A DNA stretch of 64,000 bases from NCBI GenBank assembly GCA_020091685.1, contig CM034610.1, positions 31,914,617 through 31,978,616 of the forward strand, given 5' to 3'. The notes below the pieces were generated by a model, which worked only from the letters and a program-made list of their open reading frames with translations, searched no databases and was not told where the DNA came from. Positions within the stretch are counted from its first letter, which is position 1. Each line of letters starts with the position of its first letter. Origin of the DNA: Lutjanus erythropterus. Taxonomy: Eukaryota > Chordata > Actinopteri > Lutjaniformes > Lutjanidae. A program made the translations under genes and the position numbers. This document shows positions 1-13,859 of the stretch, piece after piece.

Positions 1-1198
1 GGTCACACCCATTTGTGTTCATGCCTAAAGATTTTGCTTACATTTGTGTTCACACCCTGTTTCAGCTATTTTAGAGCCAGGAGAGTGGCAGAAACAGGCC
101 TTCAGTGAGGACCAACAGCTCATGTTTGCTCCCTGGACACCTACGAAGGCCCTGAATGTGACTTTTGCTACAGTTCTGATGCACCTCAGATGTGGTGATC
201 TGTCTGGAGCAGACCAATCCCTGACTGTCCTCCTGATCTTTCTCCAGCCGTCCAAGGATGATGATATAGCAAAGACATCTCAGACATGTCATCTTTGCAT
301 AAAAATTACAGAATTAACCAAATGTCACTTAAAGTTATAATATGTAACATTTCCACATTACATACACACAGTGTATTTCCTACTGGCTGCGAATAAAGGT
401 TTAAAACATTACCTTGTCATGAATGGGATTTCTGCCTGAGTCACGTCAGGAAAATTTTGATTGGCAGTGGTGTTTTTTTAACAATTAACACAACTCCCAT
501 GATCCCACATCACATCATGATGACAACAAATTCTGTTTTTTGTCATTGTTTTAATGTGAGGAGCCCTAGTGGCTTAATGACAGTCATAAACATCCATGTT
601 CAGGAAAGGTGCTATGTCAGTCTTATGCAAATATCCACTGTTTTATTGTAAATGTTTCTGTAGGAGGACGTCTGAATGTGTGTAAATTACATCTGCAATC
701 AATACTAGTTATTCGATCACTCACATGGGGTTTTTGTTTTTCCTTCGTCTCACTCTGTACGTCAAAGTTTACAAACTTCTTAAACTACCAACAACTTCTG
801 TCAATGTCAGCCACAAAGGCTTCCATATTCAGCATTCGCCTGACAGAAGCAGAGAGCGTATTCTTATTCTCAACCTGCCAGTCCCACTCTTCAGAACTCC
901 AGCTAGCCTTAGCCCCTCTGCTCAAGGTTGTCCTGAGTCCTGCCTGACAGAAATACAACACTCAGTAACTATTTCAAATGATATCTGCTTCCTGCCAACA
1001 CTTTTCTTCTTTCTTCTGTGTTGTCTTTTATTCCCCCCTCTCTCTTTTGTTCTTTGGGACCGTAAATTGTTTTTCGCTGGGGCCACGGCTTCTCCTTGAG
1101 CTTGTCATTGGTTTTCCCATTACAGGCGACTTATGATAAAGTTTGGTCTGTGGAGAGGGGTCGGCCAGCTCCAGCCTGCTAGTTTGTCTGTCTCTGAT
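1..1198. other. non-coding DNA, nothing recognised
   Basis: Only short chance frames occur, and none shows a protein family motif. No repeat family is recognised on either strand. Confidence 0.5.
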
Positions 1199-1217
1199 TG
1201 TGTGTGTGTGTGTGTGT
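1199..1217. repeat. (TG)n microsatellite
   Basis: Short pure TG run of about nine units. Confidence 0.9.
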
Positions 1218-1619
1218 CCTAGCTGGGTCTTGTGAGCTGTGTGCGACAGAACAGCACACTTTGTCTCCAATCCATTTCCTAAAGTTTTGGGGGAGTTTTG
1301 TTGATAGTATGAAATTGATCTGCTTCCGTGTCTCAATGACATTTGTTGTTAGTTGTCAGGATGCTGCAGTCCAAAGTGAATCAAGGTTTGACATAAATGA
1401 TGTTTTAGAATGAGAGTTAAGGTTAGTGTAAACACCACAGTGTAACCACAGCATGTTAATCTGAAGGAGTGTGTCTTTGTCAGTGGGAAACAATTAAAAC
1501 TAGAAGAGATCACTCAGTAGAGTGAAGATTTCCACCAGGCAACAGACAGTGAAGCACCTACTGCAATGCCAAAAAAATGCAATGTCTTTATATATTAAAA
1601 TCTCAGTTTTTTTCTTTAA

Positions 1620-1690
1620 GTCTTTTACCTGCCAGTGTTTTTTTTTTTTAATAAAGTTGCCAGCTACTGCCAGCATTTTTGACAAAATTC
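1620..1690. repeat. fragment of an interspersed repeat with GCCAGC motifs
   Basis: A T-run lies between GCCAGTG and GTTGCCAGC / GCCAGC words. From memory this arrangement recurs in fish genomes. The family and the ends cannot be assigned from this sequence. Confidence 0.25.
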
Positions 1691-4600
1691 ACTGATATTG
1701 TGATACTGATGGAGACTCAGGCCAGTATAAAAGTGTGGGCAGCATGAAGGGGGGTTAAATTACTGCAATTTGACTAAATATTACAATGAACTGCCAACCA
1801 ATGTGGGACACAATAGTACATTATATCAATAAATTTATTTGATAAAGAGTTTTCATCCTCTCCGAAAATGATTACTTTTATTCACACATTATGAAGATTT
1901 AATTTTATTTCACGGATTGAAAACAGCTTTGAAACTATATAGCAGCAAACTAGCAACAGCAAAGCTGTTCAAAAACATCTTCTTCCCTTCAAACACTATT
2001 TGTTTGCAACTGTGTTTGCATAAGAGAACAGTGGTGATAGTTATTTGTGGAGTGGTGCTTGAATCTTATCATTTTATATATCATGCTATTTGTTTAGCAG
2101 GTGTTGAGAGCTCATTTTGAGAGGCTCCTCAGTAACTTGTTTTACATCTTATCGCTAGACAATATGGCTTGGCCTGAAAAAAACAATTCTGTCCAAAGAT
2201 TCTTTTTTCTTTAATCCATGAAGATATCAATATTCTGGTGTTGATCCTGAGCAAAAATAATGAGAAAATAAGAAAATACAGGTAGAGGGCATTGCTGTGG
2301 ACAGAATGGACAGTAGCTCAAACTCACTCACACCACCTATGGCCTGTAGGAGATAACAACCACACCAATGTCTACAATAAGCTAGCCAGATCTGAAACAC
2401 ATCTTTTGCTCTTGTTTGGGCCCTCTGTTCACACAAAGCTGTTTTTCACGTGTTTGCTGTTCTTTTAGATTGATAGTTTGGCTCTGTACAAAGTTATAAA
2501 AAAAAAGTATGGGTCAGACAAAAATCAAAACCTGTGCTTTCCAACCGTGTTGAAAAATATTTTTTAATCCCTCCAGGAAGCTGTGATGTAAAGTTCACGT
2601 AAATCCAACCAATCCCTGTGAATTCTGTGCGGGCTTATAATTTTGTCCAAACTCTGCAACTTTTCCACAAATTTGAACAACCATCGTAGCTTCCTGCAAG
2701 TTTTACCAGTTACAGCATTTGCCCTGTGCAAACATCAAACATGTGCATCTCAATGAACCAACTCAATGTTTCATTTCATTATTCTTTTGCATTTTTCAAC
2801 ACAAGGTTTGTCATTGTTATTGACATTCATCAACGCTCTGTGTACTTTTATATTTTATTATTTTAGTTAGTTATTTTATTTTTATTTAGTTAGTTTTTGT
2901 TATTTTAGTTTTATTTTATTTTGTGATTTTGGTTTGACTGAGTTTGAGCTCCAAACAGATTTTGCTTCTTTGTGGAACACCCCCAGGTGCACTTCTTCAT
3001 TTATAAATAAAGCATATTTTTTTAAGATTTATTTAATCCTGAACAATCCTTGTGACAAGTTGCCTTTGATTTTAATTAATCATACAAAAATTGCAACTTT
3101 GTTTTGCAGTTTTCTTGGTCCTCCAATTTCATTGCAAAAATGCCTAAAAACATTGCAACATGCAATTTTGTAGAAAAGCTGTTGTGAAATCGGCCATTTT
3201 AGGCCACAACAATTCCCAGAATAACCCACAAAATCCCAGAGGAACTGATTGAACAAGTCAGCTCTGTGAGCCAGCTCCTTTAAAAGAATAATGGGTTCTG
3301 TTCTTGTTTTTTCTTTCTTTCTTAGGAGAATGTCTAAGTTTAAATCAGATAAAAATCTCACCCCATCATTATCCGAGTGATTATTTCACAGATAAACCTA
3401 ATAACCACTGCCTGTTATTCTGAAGGGCTTGTGGAAAGGAAGGAACCATAACTTCTAGCTTCTTCCCTCCCTCCCTGTATCCAGGCTCCATCATCTCCAC
3501 CCCGATTTGTATGTTCTTGCTCCTGTTTTTATGATTTTATATTATTTTATTGTTGTCTCTAAGCTCCACAGGAATGGAGAGAAATGATGTGTAAATGATG
3601 TCCATGTTGTCCAGGTGTGCATGGACTCACTCTGGGTGTATTTCAGTAGAGGCTTATAAAGCCTTCTTACACTCTTACACCCTTAGCACTTCCTCTCGGG
3701 GGAATCCCCACTGCCATCTTAAGTGGAGCTCTATTACTCCTCGAAGAACTCAAGTGGACTTTAGTGAGATCGACCCTGTGAGGGTTGAGAAAGCAAGTAA
3801 AGAAAGACATACACTCAAGGGCCACATCCTGGGAAACATTGTGATCTTTCATCATTTCCTCTTCACAGTGGTCAGTGGAAGCTACCGTTTAGAGATATTT
3901 AAGTTAAAGTCAATATGTTGAGGCTTCACATTTCCTCCTCACCTTTCTGAGTAGTTGCAGTCATCAGTTATTGTTATTGTCACTTATCAGGTTCAATCCC
4001 TTTCTACCTTTAGATCTGCTTTGTTTTTAAAGTTGCCACTTGTGTAGCATGATAGGAAGTGAAGAATAGGATGTCAAATGGTTACTGAAATGTATATCCA
4101 TCCTCAGTGAAGCTTGCTACATGTTTCAGATGTATTATGAGTGGTCTTTTTTAACTTAAATCAGTGCTGTGGATGAACTTGAAAAGACATTTGTCTGCTT
4201 GACTTCTAAAGTTTTTTTTAAATTTTTTTTATCCGTTTTAACTAGAGTTTCTTCCAAATGCAGCCAGGGTGTGGCTCTGAGGTTAGCTTTGGATTTCTGG
4301 CTTTATTTCAGAGATGAGTGCAACGATAAGTGTTTATGTATTGCAGCCAATTCTCCTTTGGTCAACACACTCACACTCTCTCTACTCCCAACTCATCAAA
4401 TCCAGCAGCTTGGTCAGTGACCCCACACTTCAAACTGTGACACTCCAGGTACCCCTCTAGTGTCAGTTTTGCACATGCAGGGCTCTGTGGTCAAATGAGC
4501 AACAATAAATATGCATCATGTGGGTAGACTTTCAAAATAAAAGCACAACAACTACTTGGATGGGTTCAGAATAAGATCATAGTTTGGGTTCATGTATGTA

Positions 4601-6276
4601 TGCTTCCATAACTTCACATACATAAAATCCAGTGTTTGGGGAGCCCTATTTTCCAATGCACGCTCCTACTAAAACATATCATGTGCACAAGCAAACATGG
4701 AAGTGTGCAGCAGCACAGTCAGTCACAGGGTTACTGCAAAGTCATTCTATTGTTACTACTGAAAGATGAAGAAAAATCAGAGCAAAAAATAAATATCACA
4801 AAATCAGCAGGGGGACACAGGCAATGCTTTTCTGTCTCTTATTCACATCCCTTCAAGAATCACACATCACACAGTAAAACAATAAAGCTGAACATTTGTT
4901 AGCAAAGTTGTTTTTTTTACCTACAAATAAAGAGACTTTTTGTCTTGTATAGATAAAAAAAGAAAATATAAGAAAAGAAATATAAATGTAAAACTGATTG
5001 AATAGTGTTTTAGAGCTCCCCCTAAGTGTCTCAGAGTAAACTTTCAGGGGAGCACATGTACTTTTCAGGGGAGCTGAGCTCCACTTAGCTCGCCCATAAT
5101 TCAAACTATGATAATATCGCTTTGTGTGTCAGGTAACTTCCGTGTGTTATACCAGTTATCTAACTTAGCTTAAAAAAGATAGAAAAGCGTTGACTTTTGG
5201 TTTCATACGGGACATGCACCCCATGTCTGTGTTTGTTTGATTCATCCATCCAGCCTGCCTCCTCCAAATGTGCACTCTTTGCACTATGTACTATGACTTT
5301 GACAACACGACAAAGCTGAGTGCTCCCAGAACAGAGGAGCACCCACAGTGTCATAGTTTGAAGTGTTAGGCCACTGACCAAGATCTTGTATTTAACACCT
5401 CTTTGAGCTGTGAAACAGATAAAACATAGTAAAAGCCTTTATGCTGTTATTTTTGTGAAACCTTTAGTATGTTCACAGAAATAGATGAAAGGTCAGTTTC
5501 ACAGTTCCTTTCTCCAACATATAAGAGCAGGTCTAGTTCAGAGAACACTGCATCAAACCTGGACCAACAAAAGCAGAAGCACAAGCAGTACAATAGGTCT
5601 TTATTCTTTTTCATTTAGAAAAATGCATGTTTTACAAAACTGAAGTGTTAAGGGTGACATTGAAGAATTGGCCAGGATAGATCTATACAGTTAACTTGCC
5701 CTTTAACTCCCAAATCAGAAGCCGTAAACTGGAAACAACTTTAACACTGTGCCCAAAGTTAAAGAACGTAATAAACCACAGTGTGTCTGTGGGATGGTCT
5801 GCTACAGAGGCTGCAATTAACAGTTATTTTCAGTATCAATTAATCTATCAAATGTTAAGTCTATAAAATGAAATTTGTAAAATATGTTTGTAAATTTGTC
5901 AGAGCTCAAGGTGATGTCTTCTTTCTTTCTACAGTGATATAAAGCAGAGAAAGAAATACTGATCTTAGAGAACCAGAGAATGATGCTTTAGAATTTTGTT
6001 ATTTACAAAGTTTGAAATAATTCACCATGAATACAAAAAGATACTCATTTATCAACCTGCTGTAATCTATGTATTTACCAGTTCCTTGAGTAAAAAAAAT
6101 ATTTGCTTTATACTCCAGCAGAGCTTTGGAGCAGCACTCCTGTATCTCTGTAACAACTGCAGGCTGAGTGAGAGTTCAAACTGAAGACTGTACTGAACAT
6201 CTGTCATCAAGTTCCTCCACTTTCCAAAGAGAAGAACAGAAGTTTTTGACCTCAAGGTCCATGGAGTATTTTCTAT
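1691..6276. other. non-coding DNA, mostly unique-looking
   Basis: This AT-rich stretch shows no recognisable gene. It includes a T-rich low-complexity run built from TTTTAGTT and TTATTTT words at about 2838-2925, and a short GAGCTCCCC...GGGGAGCTGAGCTC inverted motif at about 5010-5085. I see no transposon ends and no coding domain. Confidence 0.45.
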
Positions 6277-6297
6277 TTATTTATTTATTTATTTTTT
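6277..6297. repeat. (TTTA)n microsatellite
   Basis: Short ATTT/TTTA tetranucleotide run inside a T-rich patch. Confidence 0.8.
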
Positions 6298-6765
6298 ATA
6301 ACATTTTAAAGCTAGTTTAAACGTGTAGTTTTTGCTATTGTCAAATCCATGTGCATATTCTGAACTGGCTCTTCATTCACAGCACTCTCTTCCATTGTCT
6401 AGCAGGTGAAAGTGTGAGTGGGTGTTTGAGGTGCCTCGCAGTTTCTTGAATTTCTTTTTCCTTGAAATTCCAACAGAGAAACCTCAGACTTAAGTGAATT
6501 TTGAAAGGCAATAACCCTGAGCACATAAGTGGCTATTGACAGTGAGTGGCACTGATCAAGAGATCTATCAGAGCTGCTGATATGCAACCATCTTGTTGTG
6601 ATATCAGGTAAGTGTGGTTGTGAGACCTTGGTGGTGAAAAAAACTTTACAACATGAAAGACTTCCCCTGCATTTTTCACTCGCGCTCACAGTCTGACTCT
6701 CTCTGACATCTCTGGAATGCAGAGCCAGATCTTTGAACATCTTCAGTGTGTGCAGGTGTGCAGTA

Positions 6766-6768
<3 letters not shown>

Positions 6769-6797
<29 letters not shown>
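6769..6797. repeat. (TG)n microsatellite
   Basis: Pure TG run of about 14 units. The minus-strand Thr-His runs in this area are translations of this repeat. Confidence 0.95.
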
Positions 6798-6799
<2 letters not shown>

Positions 6800-7339
6800 C
6801 TGAATCCTCCTTGTTAGTTATGTAGATTTGGCATGAGCTCAGTGCACTCAGCTTGTCAGAATTGGGTTTTAATTGTGCTCCAGCACCACGTTTATTAGTC
6901 GTTATGGAAACAGCAGCCGAGGCTGAGAGCAGGTTCTTCCTGTCTCTTTCTTTCTTTCTTTTTTTTTTTTTTTTTGGTATTTTCACTTCTTTTCTCTTTC
7001 AGTTGGTGTGTACTCATCTTCCACTCACTTTATAATGTACTGTCCAACTTATCTTAACCAATCCACATAGACTTGGTTCTATAGACTGGTTTCTGCATTC
7101 CACCATTTCTTACCCTGAACCTGAAACCCTACTCATAACCACTGCTTTCCTAACCCGTACCCTAAAGCTGGGCACACCCTGTATGATTTTAAAAACACTG
7201 TTTAATTCCAGCTTCTACTGTACAAGTAAATCATCTGCAATGTAAAGCCACACAAATCTCAATTTTAAGGAAAATATCTAATTCTAATTTTTTACAGTAG
7301 TTTTCCTTTTTTGGTACAGATTCATTGACCTTCTGTGGT
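6798..7339. other. non-coding DNA with a T-run
   Basis: A (CTTT)n/T-run lies at about 6945-6976. Nothing else is recognised. Confidence 0.45.
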
Positions 7340-8060
7340 ATGTTTTGATTTGTCTACATATCCCCAGGGGGTCAGGATAATATTGGAAATACTATCCTGG
7401 AATATGGAGAACAATATATAAGTGACTTGGAAAATAAAAGATAAAAACAGACTACAACCGCCTGTAACATGTGAGATTTGAAGTATTTACCCAACTCAGT
7501 TCTTAGGCAGGTGATGGTACCAGGGGGATCAGGAGAACCAGGTGAGGATAGAGTCCGAGCAGACAATCCAACGGACAGAAGGTGAATAAGGACCAAGCAG
7601 AGTCAAGAATCCAGTGGAGAGATGAGAAGATTCACTCCACTGGGACACACAGGGATGGAACAGGAGAACTCACTCCGTAATGTCATCACAGGGAAACACA
7701 AAACAGCTACAGGGACAGGCAGACAGGAACCAGGAACGCTGAGGCAGATCTCGTGGTCAGGGACAGAAGGCTGTGGTGGACAGGGGGATTCAGACAAGGC
7801 AGGTGAGTCAGAGACAGGCAGGGCTAGCAACAGGGAAACAGTCCGATAAAGAGTGGTGGAGAGTCTTGCATGGAAATGCTGAAGAACAATCTGGCAAGGG
7901 GTGAGAGGAGAGTGAGATGAGAGGAGTGGCCTATATACTGGGCTGATTGGGGATGAGCTGCCACTGAGCTTGCAGGTGAGTGGAGTTGGGCTGATGAGCT
8001 GGGAGTGGCTGGCAGGTAGAATGGAGCAGAGGCAGGGAGAGTGGAAAATTACTGTCAAAG
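7340..8060 (-). mobile_element. LTR-like fossil (probable Ty3/gypsy-type LTR), copy 1
   Basis: Read on the minus strand, this segment has a TATA-like ATATAC core at about 7930-7940. It is followed by a transcribed-looking region with CCTGCCTGTCTC and CCTGACCACGAG words, as in many fish gypsy-type LTRs. It aligns over several hundred bases with 17387-18180 in the same orientation, roughly 70% by eye. Neither internal coding sequence nor a partner LTR is seen. Boundaries are approximate. It is broken and old. A non-LTR origin for the family cannot be excluded. Confidence 0.45.
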
Positions 8061-11000
8061 CAGCACTCTTACAGAAACATTGCGTGTTATATATGCTTTG
8101 CATTAACGACTCCACCTTCTACCTTCTCTCCCACTTTCTCTGTCATTTTCTCTCTCTCTTTCAAACATGCACACAGCTTAATCATTCCTTGTCAGTAAAC
8201 AGAATTGTTTTGAGGCATGTAAATATCTTGTCTAAATACATTTACTTATTTATTTATTTATTTATTTATTAGCATAAGCAAAATGCCTCTTGTAATGAGG
8301 ATTTCTCTGCAGCAGGTTCATCTGTGTTTCAGTAGCCTTCCTGTTCAGCACCATGGACAGCGTACGGACAGCTTGAGGGCTGAGACCCTGACAGGCTTTA
8401 AAGTGTCTTTTCCTCATTCTCTTAAGAGTAAGTTTGGGTAGGGTGGGTGTGGGTCTCAGCTAGGAGAGGGAGCAAGAGTGAATGAGTGATTTGTGTGGAG
8501 TAGGGCAGGAACTGTGCTCCAAAGTGAGTGAGTACTGGCTCAGTGAGTGAGTGTCAAGTAGAAGTTTGTTTGCTAGTAATAATGCTAATGTAATAATGAA
8601 CTGACGCTTCTCAGAGCCCTGCCTCCAAACAGCAACTGTCCAATCATAGGTTAGCAACCATAATGGGATAATGTCAGGTTTTCCATTTCTCTCTGTGTTG
8701 AAGGTGTGCAGGAGTTTTTGAGAAGAGCGATACTCATCGTTTTACAAGTCTGGATGGTGGCATTTTTTTTGTTGTCTCTCAAAGATGTGACACACAAGAG
8801 CAAACGTGATGAATGGAATAAACTCTGTCTTCATCTGCTCTAACATAAGCTGCCAATGTTAGCATGTCTGGCTAACTAACACTAGCTTACTAGCTGCAGT
8901 AACTTTACCTCCAGCCAAACTTGTTAGATACCACTGCATCAGCATTTGTTCTGTGGGGGTTTGTCTACGAGGATTTGGGCTGATGCAGAATAAAAATGGG
9001 TCAACGACAATGCATCTTACTCTGCCTCACTGTCACAGGTCTAAGCCGGGTTAGTTTAGCTCTTATTCTGGCTCCCCTCTGCGATCATGGTCCGGCTGGT
9101 GTAGTGTATTTCTGTCATCTATCATGTACCTATACCTGCTGCATTCCACCATCCGACCAATGTTTGCTGAGATGTAAGCTAGCTTTAGTCTCAGCCTTGG
9201 TAGAATTAGTGTTACATAATGTACACAGCTGTTAGCTAACTTAACAAAAACACTTTCACAGGGCTCTTATTTTAAAATGTGTAAAATGTGTCAGATAGAA
9301 ACATCAAAAAATCAGCTGGAGACTTCTCAGCTGACTCAAGTTGTGTTAGCATTAGCTTACATCAGCTAGCTACATAGAGACCGACAAAATCTGTCAGCTA
9401 GAAAGAAATTTTTTAATGTTAAATCTGCCACCATTATTACTGTAAATGCAGTGTAAGAAGCAAAAGTAACTATGGAGGGTGGAATTTAGCGAAGGGTCGG
9501 TTAGAGGTTGGATGTCTTACTGTTCATATTTTCCGTCTGACTCTAAAATGAGTTGTGCGGCTCAAAAGTCATGTCAGAAATGGACACCAGCTGTCCCCAT
9601 GTTAACTGGTCTTCAGGCTGAAATGTGTCTTACCCCCACACACCTACAGACTCACACATACACAGAGGTCATTTTGTGAGGTGGGAGTCCTCTCTTATCC
9701 AGCCGGGTCCTGGGTTATTGATAAACACTTATTGCGCAGCCGGCCATTGTGAATTGTGGGTAAGTCCTGGCGGAACCTTCTGGTAGCAACATCATTTTTC
9801 TTGATGACAGCTCACACAGAAGCTATCCTGTTCTCTGCTGCTTTCTTTTTCTTTCTGTCTTTTTTTTAAAGCTCCCATCCTTCAAGCAGTGAGCCAGAAT
9901 GTTAGAAGTGGCTGCACAGATGAAATACAACACAATGCAAATGTGTACAGCTTTTTGTTTGTGTGTGTATGTGTGTGCCATTTTTCTGTTTTATTTCCTC
10001 CAAATTGTCTTGCCTTTCCATTAATCAGCATTAGTGAAATCTGTGATTAGTTCTGAATGAAGGGAGATGAATTGTTGTGTCTAATTTCTGCATCAGATAC
10101 AACTGAGACCAGGCTTCTCTCACTGTGAACCACAAGCACTGCTAGAATCTCAATCTACCGTTGTGAAAGGGGTCATATTTGAGCACAGACTTAATTTTCT
10201 GACTCAGTGCCCCAGGTTCCAATGGTATAGATGGGGCTGGGGTAGTGGGTGGGCACAGACAAGGATCCAGCGGAATGGTGGAACAAAGAATATACGTATA
10301 TATGTATGGATTGTTCACAGTTTGAGACATTCAAGCACCTGCTGTGGACACTAAACTCACTGAAGTATTGTGCTGTGGCTTTGCTAATATATATATTTTT
10401 TATATATTTTATATTTCGCCAAAGTTGAAGTCGGTGAGTTAAATCTCAAAATTACCCTCTTAACATCTGGTTTCCTTTACTTTCCCATTTCAGTAGTGTT
10501 AAGGTTGGAAAAACCCTTTTATTTCACAATGACTGACAGTACTGCCCTCTTAAAGTTACTGCATTACTCTGTTAATACAAACAAAACACTTCCTGCAGTC
10601 TATCTCTTTCGAATTAAAACCCCGTTAGCATTTCAGTGGACAAGTCCCTTCATTTCTCAAGGCTTTTACTGTGAAACATTTGCATGAGTGAAGTTACTGA
10701 CTTGTAACTGACTTGTTTGATCTGAGTTTCATGAGCCTGGTGTGTTGCCCTGGACAGACTCACTGAAATGAGCCACGTTTTAAAGCAAAGGTCTTCAACA
10801 GGGCAGTCACCCCCTGCTGGCTATTAGAAAGAATTCAGGTTTAATGCACTTGTGCACTGGCTTCACATTTCAGACCCTGAAGCTCTGTTCACTGTTTACT
10901 TGACAGGGTATGCATAACACCCCCACTGCAGAACTTGGAGTGGGTCTGCAGGTTAACAACTTGACCAGTTCAGTTCCAACAGAGGGGAGGGAGAGAGCAG

Positions 11001-11276
11001 GCCAAGGTCATCTGTGCCACGGGTCAGTTGCATCTACAATCATCACTTCGTCATCATGCTTTTAAACGTCACTTGATGGTAGACTTCTGAGCTCTCGCCA
11101 TAGCCTAGTCATCACATTTGAGCCCTCAGGAAGCCCAACTTTGCCTTAGGGCTACAACATGAGGCGTGGACCTTGGCCTGCACACAGAGACACCAAACAG
11201 AGGACGAGAGGCAGTAGTGTTTGCTGCATGTGGCTTAATTAACCAAGAGAGTGAGGCACCCACAGTCACACCTGTA
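8061..11276. other. non-coding DNA
   Basis: This contains a (TTTA)n run at 8246-8271, a region rich in GCTAGC/GTTAGC words at about 8840-9240, and short TA-rich patches at about 10385-10415. Reading frames here (for example 8996-9235) show no domain or biased composition. No transposon ends are recognised. Confidence 0.45.
8246..8271. repeat. (TTTA)n microsatellite
   Basis: About six uninterrupted TTTA units. Confidence 0.9.
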
Positions 11277-11781
11277 CAGTAGCCGACAAGGGCAAACGAG
11301 CTGCATATACAAAAACAAGTTACATATACAGAAATGCACTGCATATAAGAAAACAAACGCAAAAGGAAAGCGTTGCATATCTAGTCATACAACCGAAGTG
11401 CTCCAGGCTTCTAGGGGCAGTGCTGAGCTTCCACCTGAGAGACAGACAATGTCGTATCAATGTATGGTATGGAGCAGATGAGGGAACGAGTGAGAAGAAG
11501 AAAATTATGGTTGGAGGAAAGATGGAGTCGGGACAGGCCACATAAAAGTTTTTTTTTCTTCTTTCTTTCTTGCTTTCTTTTTGTTTTTACCTTTTTCATA
11601 TGTTCATTGTCTGTCTCTTGGGTGGAATGCAATGTTTTCTTTTTGCATTTGTTTGCTTATTTGCAGTGTATTTCTGTATTCGCAGCATTTTCTTTTTGTA
11701 TTTGTTTTCCTGTATGCAGCATGCTTCTGTATTTGTAGCAAGTTTCTGTATATGCCACATGTTTCCCCTTGTTGGCCACTG
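11277..11781. mobile_element. MITE with about 130-bp inverted arms and TA target site
   Basis: The left arm begins CAGTAGCCGACAAGGG. The reverse complement of the right end begins CAGTGGCCAACAAGGG, and similarity continues for about 130 bp through a run of GCATATACAGAAA-type words. TA dinucleotides flank both ends (11275-11276 and 11782-11783), and CACCTG lies outside each. The right arm carries an extra copy of an approximately 50-bp unit. The overlapping short frames on both strands are products of this AT-rich palindrome, not genes. A TA target fits Tc1/mariner-type mobilisation, but no transposase is present and the superfamily is inferred. Confidence 0.8.
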
Positions 11782-13859
11782 TACACCTGCCTTCAATCAG
11801 CACCTACATCACAGCCATTGGCTCACAGCAAAGTGAAGTCCTTCCACCCCACACACAGACACTATACCACTGCACACACAAAACCACTCCCAATCAGTGC
11901 CAATAGACTGAAGGTGAGATAGTGTGGCCACATACAGTTTGTATACTATTATTTAGATTATGACTACTATGTTTATGATTGGGTTTTATGGGCACAAACA
12001 TCCTGAATGTGATCCTAAAGTTAAAAATCACGTAAAGCAACAATAAATGTGTGCTATGGGTTATTAATCATCCATGACTAAAAAAATCGTTAAGTATATA
12101 AGATTAGGGCTCAAATTCACGAAAATTGAGCAGCATTATGACCCCAAGCTTGTGGTGGAAAAGGATGCAACATAAACCAGCTGTGAACGGTAAAAGTTAT
12201 TCATAACAAAGTTGGGGGTAATTGACAAAAACAGAAAAGTCTGATGCAAAACTGTAAAGGAAAAGGGCAGACAGGTGCTGCTCAAATTAAAGAAAGCAAT
12301 ATAACCAACAGCGGACTCTCAGAAGAGGAGCTAACTAATGGCCAAAAATTCAAAAGTCTTCACTAACTAACTTGACATGCTAAAACAGAAATACAATGGA
12401 GACAGCACCCCTTTATTCTAATGTATCTAGACATATACCAAATACATATGCAAGTCAAGTTGAATCAGTTTTTAAAGTTAGTCCTTAGGCCAGTCCTAGG
12501 TGCAGAAATAATCAAAGTGCCTTGTTTTGCACAAAATTACTCTCATTAACAATGCTCCAATCAATAGGCAGGAGGCGTGGAGAGGAGAGGAAAGGTGAGG
12601 AAGCCACACCTCCCCAGCTGGAGCCAACCATGAGCCAGGGTCCATACAGCCTAATTAACATAGAAACAACACTACATGCCAAAAGAGTTCGACAGAGAGG
12701 AGGGCACGGCAATGGCTGTAACAAGCAGTTTTCTCTGTTCTGAAAGGTTGGGCGCATGTTGGGCTCTGCTGTCTCAGTGTCAAACATCACTACGACCTGA
12801 ACGCAACATCCGCATGTCCAGGATGGTGACAGGATAGATTTTTTTTTTTCCTTCTGTCTTGGGTTGTTTGAACTTAAGTGAGCTGAAGTGAACCACAGGA
12901 CTGAGAGAGTCACTGGGAGGGTAACGGGAGGTGAAGGGGTTGCCATTTGTGTGTCAGTTCGTGGACCTCGTATAGTGTTACAGAACCATGGCTCTGGCAA
13001 ATCACCGAGCCATGTTTCAGGTCCACCCAAAAAATTCTAAACTCAGAAACTGTTAAAAAACCATCTACCGGTCTAACTCCTCAGTTGAGTACTACATAAT
13101 TTTCAGTGTTTTAACATGTTTTCAGCAACTATTTTCTAACATGCATGATGTGTTTAGAAGAAACAGAGACTTTAAAACAACATGCAGTGTAACTCTAGTG
13201 TTGATATTGACCAGAAGTTGGCCTCTCTCCCCTTCAGATGCTCCATGAATCATATTATCCAGGACCTCTCCTTCAGGAGAGCACCGACCCTGAGCAGGGC
13301 ACTGGGGACACATTTAACGGTGACACACAGCTCATTAGATCACAGAGGTCAGACACTCTGCGCTCGTTACCGGCCACTTCGTCCCTGTAATGGACACTGG
13401 AGCATTTGTAGGGAGGGTGGGAGGGCTTTTGGGGGACAGGGATGTGTGCTGCCCTGCAAAGTCTCGTCAATTTGCTGAGGCGCGTTCCAATGGGAGCGCT
13501 GGAGCTGTCTGAGATGTGATTGGAGGATGACCTTGAGGGGGTTGTTGGCGTTTTGGGGAGGAAAGTGAGATTAATACAGAGCTGTTAATGTTTGTGCCTT
13601 CCATAGATCTCTTTCTCTGCCTCCCTTTCATTTTGCTGTGTTTGGCTCCTTCTCTTTTTTCTCCCTCTGTTTCCCTGATTGATGGCAGAGCCTGGAAGTC
13701 CAGTCTGTTCAAAAACACTTTAGCTCACCTCACCTCCTGCAAACTTCCAGCCAACCCACTCACAGCTGAAAACCTGCAAACACAAAGCAGACAGATCTCA
13801 GTTAGTAGTCTTTTGGTTGAGCACTTCTGAGTTTTCTCGTGTTGAGCAAGTTAACCAAC
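11782..13859. other. non-coding DNA, no repeats recognised
   Basis: Several frames of 60-170 codons occur on both strands, but none has a recognisable domain. A T-run lies at 12840-12850. No transposon ends are seen. Confidence 0.4.

Noticed and set aside
6399-6986. 195-codon minus-strand frame as a gene
   Set aside because: It contains Thr-His runs from the TG microsatellite and a Lys-rich run from a T-tract; no domain.
7603-8115. 170-codon minus-strand frame as a secreted protein gene
   Set aside because: It overlies the LTR-like fossil and reflects its CCTGCC-rich sequence.
11460-11922. Overlapping 88-113-codon frames with hydrophobic, Cys/Phe-rich sequence as membrane proteins
   Set aside because: They lie in the right arm of the MITE and come from its repeated TTTTGTATTTGTTT words.
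12512-13030. 172-codon minus-strand frame as a gene
   Set aside because: No recognisable motif; Pro/Ser/Trp composition varies along its length as in chance frames.
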